33,577 nucleotides of DNA from Elusimicrobiota bacterium. Its GTDB lineage: Bacteria > Elusimicrobiota > Elusimicrobia > UBA1565. The stretch is taken from the NCBI GenBank assembly GCA_003450735.1, contig DMEZ01000071.1, positions 68,394 through 101,970 on the forward strand, read 5' to 3'. A model generated the notes under the pieces. The model saw only the letters and a list, made by a program, of their open reading frames with translations, searched no databases and was not told the DNA's origin. Position numbers and translations under genes: made by a program. This document shows, one piece after another, positions 25,181-33,159 of this stretch. The number at the start of each line of letters is the position of its first letter. The first letter of the stretch is position 1.

Positions 25181-25189
25181 ACTTTATCA
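25181..25189 (-). promoter_or_regulatory. Extended -10 element of the GT4 gene
   Basis: TG-A-TAAAGT on the minus strand ends 8 nt before the ATG at 25172. It is identical in sequence and spacing to the element before the YfhO-like gene at 420, suggesting both envelope-glycan genes share a promoter type. Confidence 0.5.
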
Positions 25190-25211
25190 TTCCCGGCGGC
25201 TCCCTGCGATT

Positions 25212-25220
25212 TGATACGAT
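25212..25220 (+). promoter_or_regulatory. Extended -10 element of the SecD-head/caspase gene (leaderless type)
   Basis: TG-A-TACGAT followed by GGCCGC and the GTG at 25227. The 6-nt gap predicts a leaderless GTG-initiated mRNA. Confidence 0.55.
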
Positions 25221-25226
25221 GGCCGC

Positions 25227-26831
25227 GTGAAGTCCTTGCTCGCCGCACTCCTCCTGGCCGCCCCCGCCCGGGGCTGGGACCTGCCCTGGCTGGGGCAGGC
25301 CTCGGAGTTCGTCTACGAGATCGAGAGCACCGGCAAGCCCTCGGTGGACGCCGCGCTCTCCGAGCGGGCCGCCCTCGTCCTGCGCAAGCGCCTCGAAGCC
25401 TTCGGCTTCTCCGGCCGGGTGGAGCGCCGCGACGGCCGCATCGTCGTCTCGATGCGGGGGAGCCGGGATCCCGAGAGCGTGCTCAAGCCCCTGCTCAAGC
25501 CGGCCAGGCTCGAGTTCCGGCTGTGCTTCCCCGACAAGAAGAAGCCGGGGCCCGGCGAGACGACCCTGCCCGAGTACGAGCTCGATCCGGAGACGAAGGA
25601 GGCGCGGGCCGTCTTGCGCGTCGTCCAGGAGAGGGTCCTCCTGACCGGGGCCGACATCGCCTCGGCGCAGGCCGCCGTCGCCGAGCTGGGCCAGCCCCAG
25701 ATCGCGATGGAGTTCGGCGCCGCCGGCGCGGCCAAGCTCGCGGAGGTGACGAGGGAGTCCATCGGCCGGTGGATGGCCATCTCCGTGGACGGCCGCATCC
25801 TCTCCAACGCGGTCATCCAATCGGCCATCACCGGGGGGAACCTCGTCATCAGCGGCGTCTTCACGCAGGAGGAGACCCGGGACATGGCCCGGCTCCTTTC
25901 CAGCGGCCCGCTCCCCGCCAAGCTCAGGCTCGTCCGGAAGACGGTGGGAGGGGCGGACGTCCCCGTCGCCGCGGAGGAGCCTGCGCCGCCCGCCGCGAGG
26001 CCCTCCGCCAAGACCGTCCAGGTCCAGCCCGCCGCCGAGGCCCCGGCCCCGGTCTCGGACGTCGACGCCGTTCCCCCGGCCGTCCGGACCGGCCACAAGG
26101 GGGCGGCGGTCGTCATCGGCGTCGAGCGCACGCGCCAGGGCCTGCCCCGGGCGGACTACGCGGTCAAGGACGCGCGCGTCTTCGCCGAGTACCTCGTCAA
26201 GACCCTGGGCTACCGCGAGCAGGACGTCGTGCTCCTCCTCGACGAGCGCGCCGCCAAGAGCGACCTGGAGAAATACCTGGAGGACTGGCTGCCGAAGCGG
26301 GCGGGCCCGGGGGCGAGCGTGGTGGTCTATTTCTCGGGCCACGGCGCTCCCGACCCGGTGCGGGGCAAGGCCTACCTCGTCCCCTACGACGGCGACCCGG
26401 CTTTCCTGGACAAGACCGCCTACCCGCTCGCTCGTCTGACCGAGACCCTGGGCAAGCTCGAGGGCCGCCGTTCGGTCGTGCTCATCGACGCCTGCTTCTC
26501 AGGGGCCGGGCGGCGCTCGACCCTGGCCAAGGGCGCGCGCCCGCTGGTGACGAAGCTCGAGGAGCCCGAGCCCCAGGGCGACGTCGCGGTCCTCTCGGCG
26601 GCGGCGTCCGACCAGATCGGCGGAGCCTACGACGAGAAGGGGCACGGCATCTTCACCTATTTCATCCTCTCCGCCCTGCGCGAAGCGGCCGCGGCGGGGC
26701 GGGTGCCGGACGTCGAAGAGCTCTTCGAAGCGAGCGCGGGCAGGGTGGAGGCGGCGGCGCGGCGTCTGGGCGGCAACGAGCAGACGCCCCAGCTTCAGGC
26801 CGCGGGTGCGGCGCGCCGCAACCCGCTCTGA
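25227..26831 (+). CDS. Exported SecD-type P1-head domain fused to a caspase-like (C14) protease
   Basis: A 534-residue protein. Residues 1-16 are a signal peptide. Residues about 40-237 follow the pattern of the periplasmic P1 region of SecD: VLRKRLEAFGFSG, RIVVSMRGSRDPE, LEFRLCF, VLLTGADIASAQAAV, ISVDGRILSNAVIQ and GNLVISGVFTQEE. The transmembrane part of SecD is absent. A Pro/Ala-rich linker (about 245-288) leads to a caspase-like p20 domain with KGAAVVIGVE, the catalytic His H372 in YFSGHGAPD and Cys C423 in LIDACFSG, then AVLSAAASDQ and HGIFTYFILSAL. Caspase-like C14 proteases (metacaspases) usually cut after Arg/Lys. It would act outside the cytoplasm. The GTG start is leaderless in context. 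The fold assignments are strong; the joint function is unknown. Confidence 0.88.
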   Translation: MKSLLAALLLAAPARGWDLPWLGQASEFVYEIESTGKPSVDAALSERAALVLRKRLEAFGFSGRVERRDGRIVVSMRGSRDPESVLKPLLKPARLEFRLCFPDKKKPGPGETTLPEYELDPETKEARAVLRVVQERVLLTGADIASAQAAVAELGQPQIAMEFGAAGAAKLAEVTRESIGRWMAISVDGRILSNAVIQSAITGGNLVISGVFTQEETRDMARLLSSGPLPAKLRLVRKTVGGADVPVAAEEPAPPAARPSAKTVQVQPAAEAPAPVSDVDAVPPAVRTGHKGAAVVIGVERTRQGLPRADYAVKDARVFAEYLVKTLGYREQDVVLLLDERAAKSDLEKYLEDWLPKRAGPGASVVVYFSGHGAPDPVRGKAYLVPYDGDPAFLDKTAYPLARLTETLGKLEGRRSVVLIDACFSGAGRRSTLAKGARPLVTKLEEPEPQGDVAVLSAAASDQIGGAYDEKGHGIFTYFILSALREAAAAGRVPDVEELFEASAGRVEAAARRLGGNEQTPQLQAAGAARRNPL

Positions 26832-26832
26832 A

Positions 26833-28746
26833 TCACGCCATCCACCGGTCGTACCAGCGGGAGAGCGAGTAGAGCGTCCAGACGCGCGGGGCGTGGTCCA
26901 CGAGGCGGCTGCGGTGCTCGGCGAGCAGGTCGCGGCAGAATTCCCCGCTCACCCAGCCGTCCTGGAACAGGCGGGAGCTTTCGAAGGCCCGCTCGACCAC
27001 CGAGCCGAGGCCGCCCCGCAGCCACTCCTTGAACGGGAAGGAGAACCCCATCTTGGGCCGCGAGACGATCTCCTTCGGGAGGCGCCCGGCCGCGAGGTCC
27101 CGCAGGTGGCCCTTGAGGCGCCCGTCGGGCAGCTTCCAGGCCTGGGGCAGGGCGAAAGCGTGCTCCACGAGCTCATGGTCCAGGAAGGGGGCGCGGGCCT
27201 CAAGGGAGTGGAGCATCGAGACGCGGTCGACCCGCTGGAGCAGGACCTCGCCCATCTTCGCGTAGAACTCGACCAGGGAGACGAGCGCCCCGTCGTCGCC
27301 GGCCTGGGGCGAGCCGGCGTGCAGCGCGTAAAGGCCCAGCAGGAACGACAAGGCCGGATCCCCTTTCGAGCGCTCCTTGAGCTCGGGCCCGGCGACCTGC
27401 GGGCGCAGGGAGCGCGGGAAGCCCACGGAGGAGCCGAGGTAGGCCGGCTCGCCCGCGGCGAGGCGCCGCAGGAAGTCGTAGCGGATGTGCCCGCGGCTCG
27501 CATGACGGTACACCGGGCCGAGGGCGGCGGAGCCCAGGGCGGCCGCGGCCCGCCAGAGCGGGTTCCGCGCGCGGGCGAGGTCCTCGAGGCCGTCCTGCAT
27601 CACGTCGTAGCCGAAGAAGAGCTCGTCGGCCCCCTCGCCCACCAGGACGACCTTGAAGCCGTCCTCGTGCGCTCGCCGGCTGAGCTGGTAGAGCGGCACC
27701 CACACCCAGTCGGAGATGGGCTCGTCGAGGACGAGCGTATCGTCCTCGAGCAGGCGCGAGACCTCCTTGGAGCCGAGCTCGACCTTGCGGTAGTCCAGCT
27801 TGAAGCGCTCCGCGACCATGCGCGCGTAGGGGTACTCGCTGTAGGCGGGAAGGTCGTCGTAGCCGATGGAGTAGGCCGCCATGCCCTGAGACCCGCTCTC
27901 GGCCAGGAAGGAGGCGATCAGGCTCGAGTCGATGCCCCCGCTCAGGAACAAACAGACCGGCACGTCGCTGACGAGGCGCCTGCGCACCGCGGTCGCGAGC
28001 AGTTCCCGCGTCCGCTCCAGGGCCGCTTCGGGGGAGGCGCAAGCCTTTCCGCCGAGGGGCTGCCACCAGCGCTCGACCTTCGCGGGCTCCGAGCCGCGCT
28101 TGCTCAGGAGGTGCCCCGGGGGGAGCTTCAGGACGCCCTGGACCAGCGTCGCCGGCGAGGGGACGAACTTGAGGGTCAGGAAGGCGTCGAGGCCCTCCGG
28201 GTCCAGGCCCGGCCGGGAGGGGAGCAGGGCGAGGAGGGCCCGCATCTCCGAGGCGAAGGCGAACGTGCCGCCGGCGTCGCGGTAGAACAGGGGCTTCTTG
28301 CCGGCCCGGTCGCGGGCGAGGTGGAGGGTCTTCGTGCGGTGGTCGAAGAGGGCGAAGGCGAACATACCCGCGAGCTTCGGGAGGAGCTTCTCCAAGCCCC
28401 AGCGGGCATAGCCCTCGAGGAGGACCTCGGTGTCGCTCTCGGTGCGGAAACAGGCGCCCTCGGCCCTCAGCTCCTCGCGCAGCTCCTTGAAATTGTAGAT
28501 CTCGCCGTTGAAGACGATGCGCAGGAAGCCGTCGGCCGAGGCCATGGGCTGGTCCGAGCGGCGGTCGAGATCCAGGATGGAGAGCCGGCGGTGGGCCAGG
28601 GAGAGGCCGTCCTCGAGGCAGGAGACGACCTTCGAGGCGTCCGGGCCGCGGTAGGCCATGGAGCGGGACGCGGCCTCGAGCGCCCTCTCGGCTTCGTCAG
28701 CGTCGAAGGCCCCCGAGGGATGGAAGAGGCCCGCGATGCCGCACAC
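26833..28746 (-). CDS. asnB: Glutamine-hydrolysing asparagine synthase
   Basis: A 637-residue two-domain amidotransferase. After removal of the initiator residue the N-terminal nucleophile is C2 (V-C-G-I-A-G). The class II glutaminase domain follows, with MAYRGPDA, LAHRRLSILDL and FNGEIYNF. The synthetase domain has the pyrophosphate-binding LSGGIDSSLIASF and later EGADELFFGYD, RVDRVSMLHSLEARAPFLD and RPKMGFSFP. It makes asparagine (or amidates a related substrate) from aspartate, glutamine and ATP. The GTG start at 28746 shares its first base with the last base of the typA stop (TAGTG), preceded by GAGGAG; this places Cys at position 2 as required. It is translationally coupled to typA and ends 1 nt from the convergent caspase gene. 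Confidence 0.93.
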   Translation of the reverse strand: MCGIAGLFHPSGAFDADEAERALEAASRSMAYRGPDASKVVSCLEDGLSLAHRRLSILDLDRRSDQPMASADGFLRIVFNGEIYNFKELREELRAEGACFRTESDTEVLLEGYARWGLEKLLPKLAGMFAFALFDHRTKTLHLARDRAGKKPLFYRDAGGTFAFASEMRALLALLPSRPGLDPEGLDAFLTLKFVPSPATLVQGVLKLPPGHLLSKRGSEPAKVERWWQPLGGKACASPEAALERTRELLATAVRRRLVSDVPVCLFLSGGIDSSLIASFLAESGSQGMAAYSIGYDDLPAYSEYPYARMVAERFKLDYRKVELGSKEVSRLLEDDTLVLDEPISDWVWVPLYQLSRRAHEDGFKVVLVGEGADELFFGYDVMQDGLEDLARARNPLWRAAAALGSAALGPVYRHASRGHIRYDFLRRLAAGEPAYLGSSVGFPRSLRPQVAGPELKERSKGDPALSFLLGLYALHAGSPQAGDDGALVSLVEFYAKMGEVLLQRVDRVSMLHSLEARAPFLDHELVEHAFALPQAWKLPDGRLKGHLRDLAAGRLPKEIVSRPKMGFSFPFKEWLRGGLGSVVERAFESSRLFQDGWVSGEFCRDLLAEHRSRLVDHAPRVWTLYSLSRWYDRWMA

Positions 28747-30587
28747 TACTCGAACTCCTCCGCTTCCGCCTCGCGGTCGCGCTGGGCGCGCTTGCGCTGG
28801 CTGGCGTTCAAGACCTTCTTGCGCAGGCGGATGCTCTTCGGGGTCACCTCGACGAGCTCGTCCGAGTCGATGAACTCGATGGCCTGTTCGAGGGAGAAGA
28901 CCGTGGGCGGGGTGAGGATGAGGGCCTCGTCGGAGGCTTTGGAGCGCATGTTGCTCATCTGCTTCTGCTTGCAGGGGTTGACGACGAGGTCGTTGCCCCG
29001 GCTGTTCTGGCCGACGATCATGCCCGGGTAGACCTCCACGCCGGGCGGCAGGAACATGACGGCGCGGTCCTGGAGGTTGTGGAGCGCGTAGCCGGTCGTC
29101 CTTCCGGGCTCCTTGGCCACCATCACGCCGTTCTGGCGGACGGTGATGTCGGCGGCTTTCGGGATGTAGCCGTGGAAGGAGTGGTGCAGGACGCCGTTGC
29201 CCCGGGTGAGGGTCAGGTATTCGGACTTGAAGCCGATGAGGGCGCGGGCCGTGATGATGTAGTCCAGGCGCAGGCGCTGGCCCTCGGCCTGCATGTTGGT
29301 CATCTGGGCGCCGCGGCGGCCCACGGCCTCCATCACGGCCCCCTGGTAGAGGGACTCGACGTCCAGGACGAGGGCCTCGGCGGGCTCCAGGACCTGGCCG
29401 CCCTCCTCCTTGTAGATGACCTCCGGGCGGGAGACCGCCAGCTCGTAGCCCTCGCGCCGCATGGTCTCGATGAGGATGGAGAGGTGGAGCTCGCCGCGGC
29501 CGCTGATCTTGAAATGGCCCTCGCCCGGGAGCTCCTCCACCCGGAGGCCCACGTTGGTGCGTCGCTCCTTCTCCAGCCGGGCTTTCAGGTGCCGGCTCGT
29601 GACGAACTTGCCCTCGCGCCCCGCGAAGGGGCTGTCGTTGACCATGAACTCCATGGAGAGGGTCGGCGCGTCCATGGTGAAGGCCGGGAGAGCGGAGGGG
29701 GACTCCGCGTCGGAGACCGTGTCGCCCACCTGGATCTCGCCGAAGCCGGAGAGGGCCACGATGTCCCCGGCGCGGGCCGACTGGAGAAGGCGGCGCTCGA
29801 GGCCGACGAAGCCCTCGAGCCGCGCGATCTTGGCCAGGGCGGTGGTCCCATCCGGCTTGACCAGGGCGACGGTCTGGCCCTGCTCGACGCGGCCGTCCTT
29901 GATGCGGCCGATCCCGATGCTGCCGTGGTAGCTGGAGTAGTCGGTCATCGTGACCATCATCTTCAGGGGCAGGGAGTCGTCGGCGGCGGGGGGGGGGATG
30001 CTCTTGACGATGGCCTCGAAGAGGGGGGCCATGTCTCCGCCGGAGGCGTCCGGGTCGAGGCTCGCCCAGCCCTGGCGGCCCGAGGCGTAGAGGATGGGGA
30101 AATCCAGGTGCCGGTCCTCCGCGCCGAGGTCGATGAAGAGGCTGTAGATCTCGTCGGTGACCTGGGCGGGCCGCGCGTTGGGGCGGTCCATCTTGTTGAC
30201 CACCACGATGGGGGTGAGGTCCTGAGCGAGGGCCTTGCGCAGGACGTACTTGGTCTGCGGCATGGGCCCGTCGGCGGCGTCCACGAGGAGGAGCACCCCG
30301 TCCACCATCGTCAGGATGCGCTCGACCTCCGAGCCGAAGTCCGCGTGCCCGGGGGTGTCCACGATGTTGATCGTGACGTCCTTGAAGCGCACGGAGGTGC
30401 ACTTGGCCAGGATGGTGATGCCCCGTTCGCGCTCGAGCTCGTTGGAGTCGAGCGACTGCTCGGTCGGCGCGCCCTGGCGCACGTCGAAGGTCCCCGTCTG
30501 CTGGAACAGGGCGTCCACCAGGGTGGTCTTGCCATGGTCCACATGGGCGACGATGGCGACGTTGCGCAGGTCCTGACGGGTCTTCAT
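28746..30587 (-). CDS. typA: Translational GTPase TypA/BipA
   Basis: A 613-residue ribosome-binding GTPase. G1 is AHVDHGKTTL, G2 lies in ERERGITI, G3 is DTPGHADFG, G4 is VVNKMDRP, with domain II (MMVTMTDYSSYHGSIGIGRI) and EF-G-like domains III and V. The family-specific C-terminal domain includes ALIGFKSEYLTLTRGNG and MFLPPGVEVYPGMIVGQNSRGNDLVVNPC. BipA assists 50S subunit assembly and growth under stress or cold. The ATG at 30587 lies 6 nt after TAGACT, whose TAG is the stop codon of the mscS-like gene. Length and domain order are normal. Confidence 0.97.
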   Translation of the reverse strand: MKTRQDLRNVAIVAHVDHGKTTLVDALFQQTGTFDVRQGAPTEQSLDSNELERERGITILAKCTSVRFKDVTINIVDTPGHADFGSEVERILTMVDGVLLLVDAADGPMPQTKYVLRKALAQDLTPIVVVNKMDRPNARPAQVTDEIYSLFIDLGAEDRHLDFPILYASGRQGWASLDPDASGGDMAPLFEAIVKSIPPPAADDSLPLKMMVTMTDYSSYHGSIGIGRIKDGRVEQGQTVALVKPDGTTALAKIARLEGFVGLERRLLQSARAGDIVALSGFGEIQVGDTVSDAESPSALPAFTMDAPTLSMEFMVNDSPFAGREGKFVTSRHLKARLEKERRTNVGLRVEELPGEGHFKISGRGELHLSILIETMRREGYELAVSRPEVIYKEEGGQVLEPAEALVLDVESLYQGAVMEAVGRRGAQMTNMQAEGQRLRLDYIITARALIGFKSEYLTLTRGNGVLHHSFHGYIPKAADITVRQNGVMVAKEPGRTTGYALHNLQDRAVMFLPPGVEVYPGMIVGQNSRGNDLVVNPCKQKQMSNMRSKASDEALILTPPTVFSLEQAIEFIDSDELVEVTPKSIRLRKKVLNASQRKRAQRDREAEAEEFE

Positions 30588-30593
30588 GCGAAG

Positions 30594-30599
30594 AGTCTA
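30594..30599 (-). promoter_or_regulatory. -10 element of typA, overlapping the upstream stop codon
   Basis: TAGACT, then CTTCGC, then ATG on the minus strand. The TAG at 30599-30597 is also the stop codon of the mscS-like gene. The gap of 6 nt predicts a leaderless typA mRNA. Read-through from the upstream gene is also possible. Confidence 0.55.
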
Positions 30600-32318
30600 G
30601 CGGTTTTTGGGGTAGTCTTTATAGACCGTGAGGGTCGAAGAGCCGATCAGGGAGTAGGGCAGGAGGGTCGTCTCGATGCCGCCGTCCTTCTCGGCCTCGA
30701 GCACCACGTAGCGCAAGGTCATGTCCGCGACGCGGCCCTCGTCCTCCCCGACGCGGACCCGGTCGCCGACCTTGAAGGGCTGGGTGAGCAGGATGGAGCC
30801 GGCCTCGAGCAGGTTGGCGATGAAGTCGCTCGCCGCGACGCCGGCGGCGACGCTGAGGACGCCCGCGCTCGCGAGGAGGGTGGGCCACGACACGCCGGCG
30901 AGGCTCAAGGCCGTCACCGCCCCCGCGGCGTAGAGGGCGCCGCGCAGAGCCAGGCGCACGAGCGGGGAGACGCGCGGGTCCCAGCCCCGGAGGTCGGCGA
31001 TCTTCTCGTGGAGGAACGTGATCCCCTGGGCCGCCAGCCAGAAGCCGCCGAAGCCGAGGGCGGCGTTCAGGAAGGGGCGGGCGGCCGCGGCCGCGCCGTA
31101 GAGGGCGTAGCCGCCGTAGAGGACGCCGGCGGCGCCCAAAAGCATGAGCGCCCGCTGGAGGCGGAACCGGGCGACCGGGCCCGACGAGCGGACGGGGGGC
31201 GCGGCTTGGTCCTGGGAGCCGGTCTCGAGCCGGTGGGAGAGGTGGATGGGCACTCCGGCCAGCGTCGAGTAGTCCATCAGGGTGTGGCTGCCGGGGGCGT
31301 CCGCGCGCCGCAGGACGAGGTAGCGGTAGGTCATGTCCTCGACGACGTACTGCGTCCTGCCGATGCGCACGGTCTCACCGAAATGGAACGGGTGGTCGAG
31401 CAAGACGATCGCCCCGTGGATGAGGTTGCCCACGAACTTCTTGACGGACATGGAAACGGCCAGGCCGCCGATGCCGAGGCCCGCGAGGAGGGTCTGCCAC
31501 TCCATGCCGGCCGTGTTGAGAGCCAGGGTGGCTCCGCCGCCCCAGACGAGGATGTTCGAGAGCAGGCGCAGGACGATGAGGCTGTTCTTCTCGTAGCCCT
31601 TCCACTGCCAGAGCTTCTCGAGCCCCGCCGAGACGAGGCGGGAGACCGCCCAGGTCGCGGCGAGCACGCCGGCCGACTGCAGGTAGGGCAGGGCGGCCTT
31701 CAGCAGGGGGCCGGCCCAGGCGGGCAGGGACGCGGCGGCTCCAAGGACGGGGGAGGGGACGAGGGACCGCGTACGCGCGGAGGCGCTGGGACGCGCGAGC
31801 GAAGAGCCTCGCTCGGCGGAGGGCGAGGCGAGCACTTCGCCGGAGGGCGCGGAGACCTTCGACCGGCTCCAGAAGCGCTTCCAGGAGGTGTCCTGCGCCT
31901 CGGGCGAGGCCTGGGCCGGGCCGCTCCGCGTCTCCTGCAGGGTCGAGACCGAGGCCTCCAGGGCCTGCTGGGCGGGTTTGGGCGCGGGCTCGACGGCCTT
32001 GGGTGAGGCGGCGGCCGAAAGGATGTTCGCCGGCAACGCCGGGGCGGCCGCTTGGAGGGCGGCGGACTTCACGGACGGAAGCTTCGAGAGGACGGGCGTG
32101 TTCAGCGAGGGAAGCGCGGTCCCGAAGGAGAGCGAGCCCAGGCTTGGGGCGGGGAGCGTCCCGGAGAGGGGCGCGCCGGAGAACGGGACGACGGGCAGGG
32201 CCGCCGCGCCCGGAGCGCCGGCGTGCACGCGCACCGTCTGGGCCAGGACTTCCATCGGGGCGGCGGCGGAGTGGGCCAGAAGGGAAGAGGACAGGAGGAG
32301 GGCCAGAAGCCTGGGCAT
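30597..32318 (-). CDS. Mechanosensitive-channel protein with two tandem MscS modules
   Basis: A 573-residue membrane protein. A signal-like segment (1-20) and a long Ala/Pro/Ser-rich extracytoplasmic region (about 20-190) precede two copies of an MscS pore-plus-beta module. Copy one (about 245-360) has MEWQTLLAGLGIGGLAVSM, KFVGNLIHGAIVLLDHPF and FGETVRIG. Copy two (about 455-568) has VSWPTLLASAGVLSVAAG, DFIANLLEAGSILLTQPF and VGDRVRVGEDEG. The copies align along their length, including DMTYRYLVLR versus DMTLRYVVLE. Extra helices (about 390-440) separate them. MscS channels release solutes under membrane tension and normally have one such module per subunit of a heptamer. Start at 32318 lies 7 nt after TAGAAT. 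Single-module fusions with other domains are common; tandem modules in one chain are unusual. Confidence 0.85.
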   Translation of the reverse strand: MPRLLALLLSSSLLAHSAAAPMEVLAQTVRVHAGAPGAAALPVVPFSGAPLSGTLPAPSLGSLSFGTALPSLNTPVLSKLPSVKSAALQAAAPALPANILSAAASPKAVEPAPKPAQQALEASVSTLQETRSGPAQASPEAQDTSWKRFWSRSKVSAPSGEVLASPSAERGSSLARPSASARTRSLVPSPVLGAAASLPAWAGPLLKAALPYLQSAGVLAATWAVSRLVSAGLEKLWQWKGYEKNSLIVLRLLSNILVWGGGATLALNTAGMEWQTLLAGLGIGGLAVSMSVKKFVGNLIHGAIVLLDHPFHFGETVRIGRTQYVVEDMTYRYLVLRRADAPGSHTLMDYSTLAGVPIHLSHRLETGSQDQAAPPVRSSGPVARFRLQRALMLLGAAGVLYGGYALYGAAAAARPFLNAALGFGGFWLAAQGITFLHEKIADLRGWDPRVSPLVRLALRGALYAAGAVTALSLAGVSWPTLLASAGVLSVAAGVAASDFIANLLEAGSILLTQPFKVGDRVRVGEDEGRVADMTLRYVVLEAEKDGGIETTLLPYSLIGSSTLTVYKDYPKNR

Positions 32319-32325
32319 GGGAGGG

Positions 32326-32331
32326 ATTCTA
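32326..32331 (-). promoter_or_regulatory. -10 element of the tandem-MscS gene
   Basis: TAGAAT on the minus strand, 7 nt before the ATG at 32318. Context CGCTAGA is shared with the typA promoter. It predicts a leader of zero or one nucleotide. Confidence 0.5.
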
Positions 32332-32390
32332 GCGGGGACGGCGGGCGCGGGCTAGAGACGATGGGCCCAGGAAGGGCCCCGGCAATGGAC

Positions 32391-33110
32391 CTACCGGCGG
32401 TGGGACCCCGAAACCCCTCTTCTCTTCCTGGGCGGGACGAGCAGGGTGAGGAGGGGGGAGAGGTCGCAGAGCACGTGGTTGGGGCGGGTGCCGCTCAGGG
32501 CCTTGCCGCCGTTGCGGCAGACCCACGCGCAGGGCAGGCCGAGGGTCTTGGCCGGGATGATGTCGTGGATCATGCTCGAGGCGACGTGCAGGGCCCGGCT
32601 CTTCTGGACGCGGGCCTGGGAGAGGACCTTCTTCCAGTGCCGGGTGCGGGGCTTGTAGGAGCGGACCTGCTGGGCGGGCACGAGGTGGTCGAAGGCCACG
32701 CCGAGGCGCGAGAGCGACTTCTTCAGGGGCGCGGTATCCGCGTTCGAGAGCACCGCGAGCCGGTAGCCCGCGCGTTTGAGGGCCTTGAGGACCCGGGCGC
32801 ACTCGGGGAAGGGCTTCCAGCGCGGCAGGGCGGCGGACAGGGAATCCGCCTCCCGGGAGCTCAGGCGGACCCCAAGCTCCTCGAAGAGGAGCCGCAAGGA
32901 CAGGGCCTGGACCGCGCGGTAGCTCTTGTAGCCGCTCTGCTCGACGGCCAGCTCGATGCGGATGTAGCGCTCGACCAGCGCGCCCGCGTCCGCCTGGACC
33001 TTGTGCGCGGCGGCGAGCTTCTCGACGACCGCCCGGATGCCCGACTCCCAGTCGATGAGGGTGCCGAAGCAGTCGAAGGTGATCAGGTCGTAGGGGAGAG
33101 GTTCGGTCAT
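32391..33110 (-). CDS. HAD-superfamily hydrolase, 2-haloacid dehalogenase-like
   Basis: A 239-residue protein. The nucleophile is D13 in ITFDCFGTLIDW. The residue two positions later is Phe rather than the Asp needed by HAD phosphatases, which points to the haloacid-dehalogenase branch. The Ser/Thr motif is LAVLSNAD, the lysine is in RSYKP, and the acidic motif is HVASSMIHDIIPAKTLGL, followed by AWVCRNG as in L-2-haloacid dehalogenases. A cap domain lies at about residues 20-100. The last 20 residues are basic and probably disordered. Natural substrate unknown; many such proteins are not true dehalogenases. An 18-nt gap separates its -10 from the ATG, so it has a short leader. Confidence 0.8.
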   Translation of the reverse strand: MTEPLPYDLITFDCFGTLIDWESGIRAVVEKLAAAHKVQADAGALVERYIRIELAVEQSGYKSYRAVQALSLRLLFEELGVRLSSREADSLSAALPRWKPFPECARVLKALKRAGYRLAVLSNADTAPLKKSLSRLGVAFDHLVPAQQVRSYKPRTRHWKKVLSQARVQKSRALHVASSMIHDIIPAKTLGLPCAWVCRNGGKALSGTRPNHVLCDLSPLLTLLVPPRKRRGVSGSHRR

Positions 33111-33128
33111 GCTCGGCGCGGGAGCGGC

Positions 33129-33137
33129 AGTATATCA
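33129..33137 (-). promoter_or_regulatory. Extended -10 element of the HAD gene
   Basis: TG-A-TATACT on the minus strand, 18 nt before the ATG at 33110, giving a leader of about 12 nt without a clear Shine-Dalgarno. It is divergent from the promoter at 33151-33159. Confidence 0.5.
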
Positions 33138-33150
33138 AATCGAAGGTCTG

Positions 33151-33159
33151 TGGTATAAT
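33151..33159 (+). promoter_or_regulatory. Consensus extended -10 element of the right-edge gene
   Basis: TG-G-TATAAT is a perfect extended -10, 8 nt before the ATG at 33168. It is the best promoter match in the window and predicts a leader of about 2 nt. Confidence 0.6.

Noticed and set aside
24057..26342. Reading the GT4 gene as a much longer protein extending opposite the caspase gene
   Set aside because: The added N-terminal part has no recognisable fold, crosses the GT4 promoter, and lies antisense to a well-supported protease. The GT4 fold begins at 25172.
29989..29999. Run of G residues inside typA as a possible frameshift
   Set aside because: The reading frame and the family motifs are intact on both sides.
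26833..30402. asnB extended upstream through typA as one large protein
   Set aside because: The extension is an out-of-frame reading of typA. The GTG at 28746 gives the required Cys at position 2 and overlaps the typA stop.
32363..32379. GGGCCC hairpin after the HAD gene as an intrinsic terminator
   Set aside because: Only a 6-bp stem, made of self-complementary GGGCCC units, and no T-run follows on either strand.
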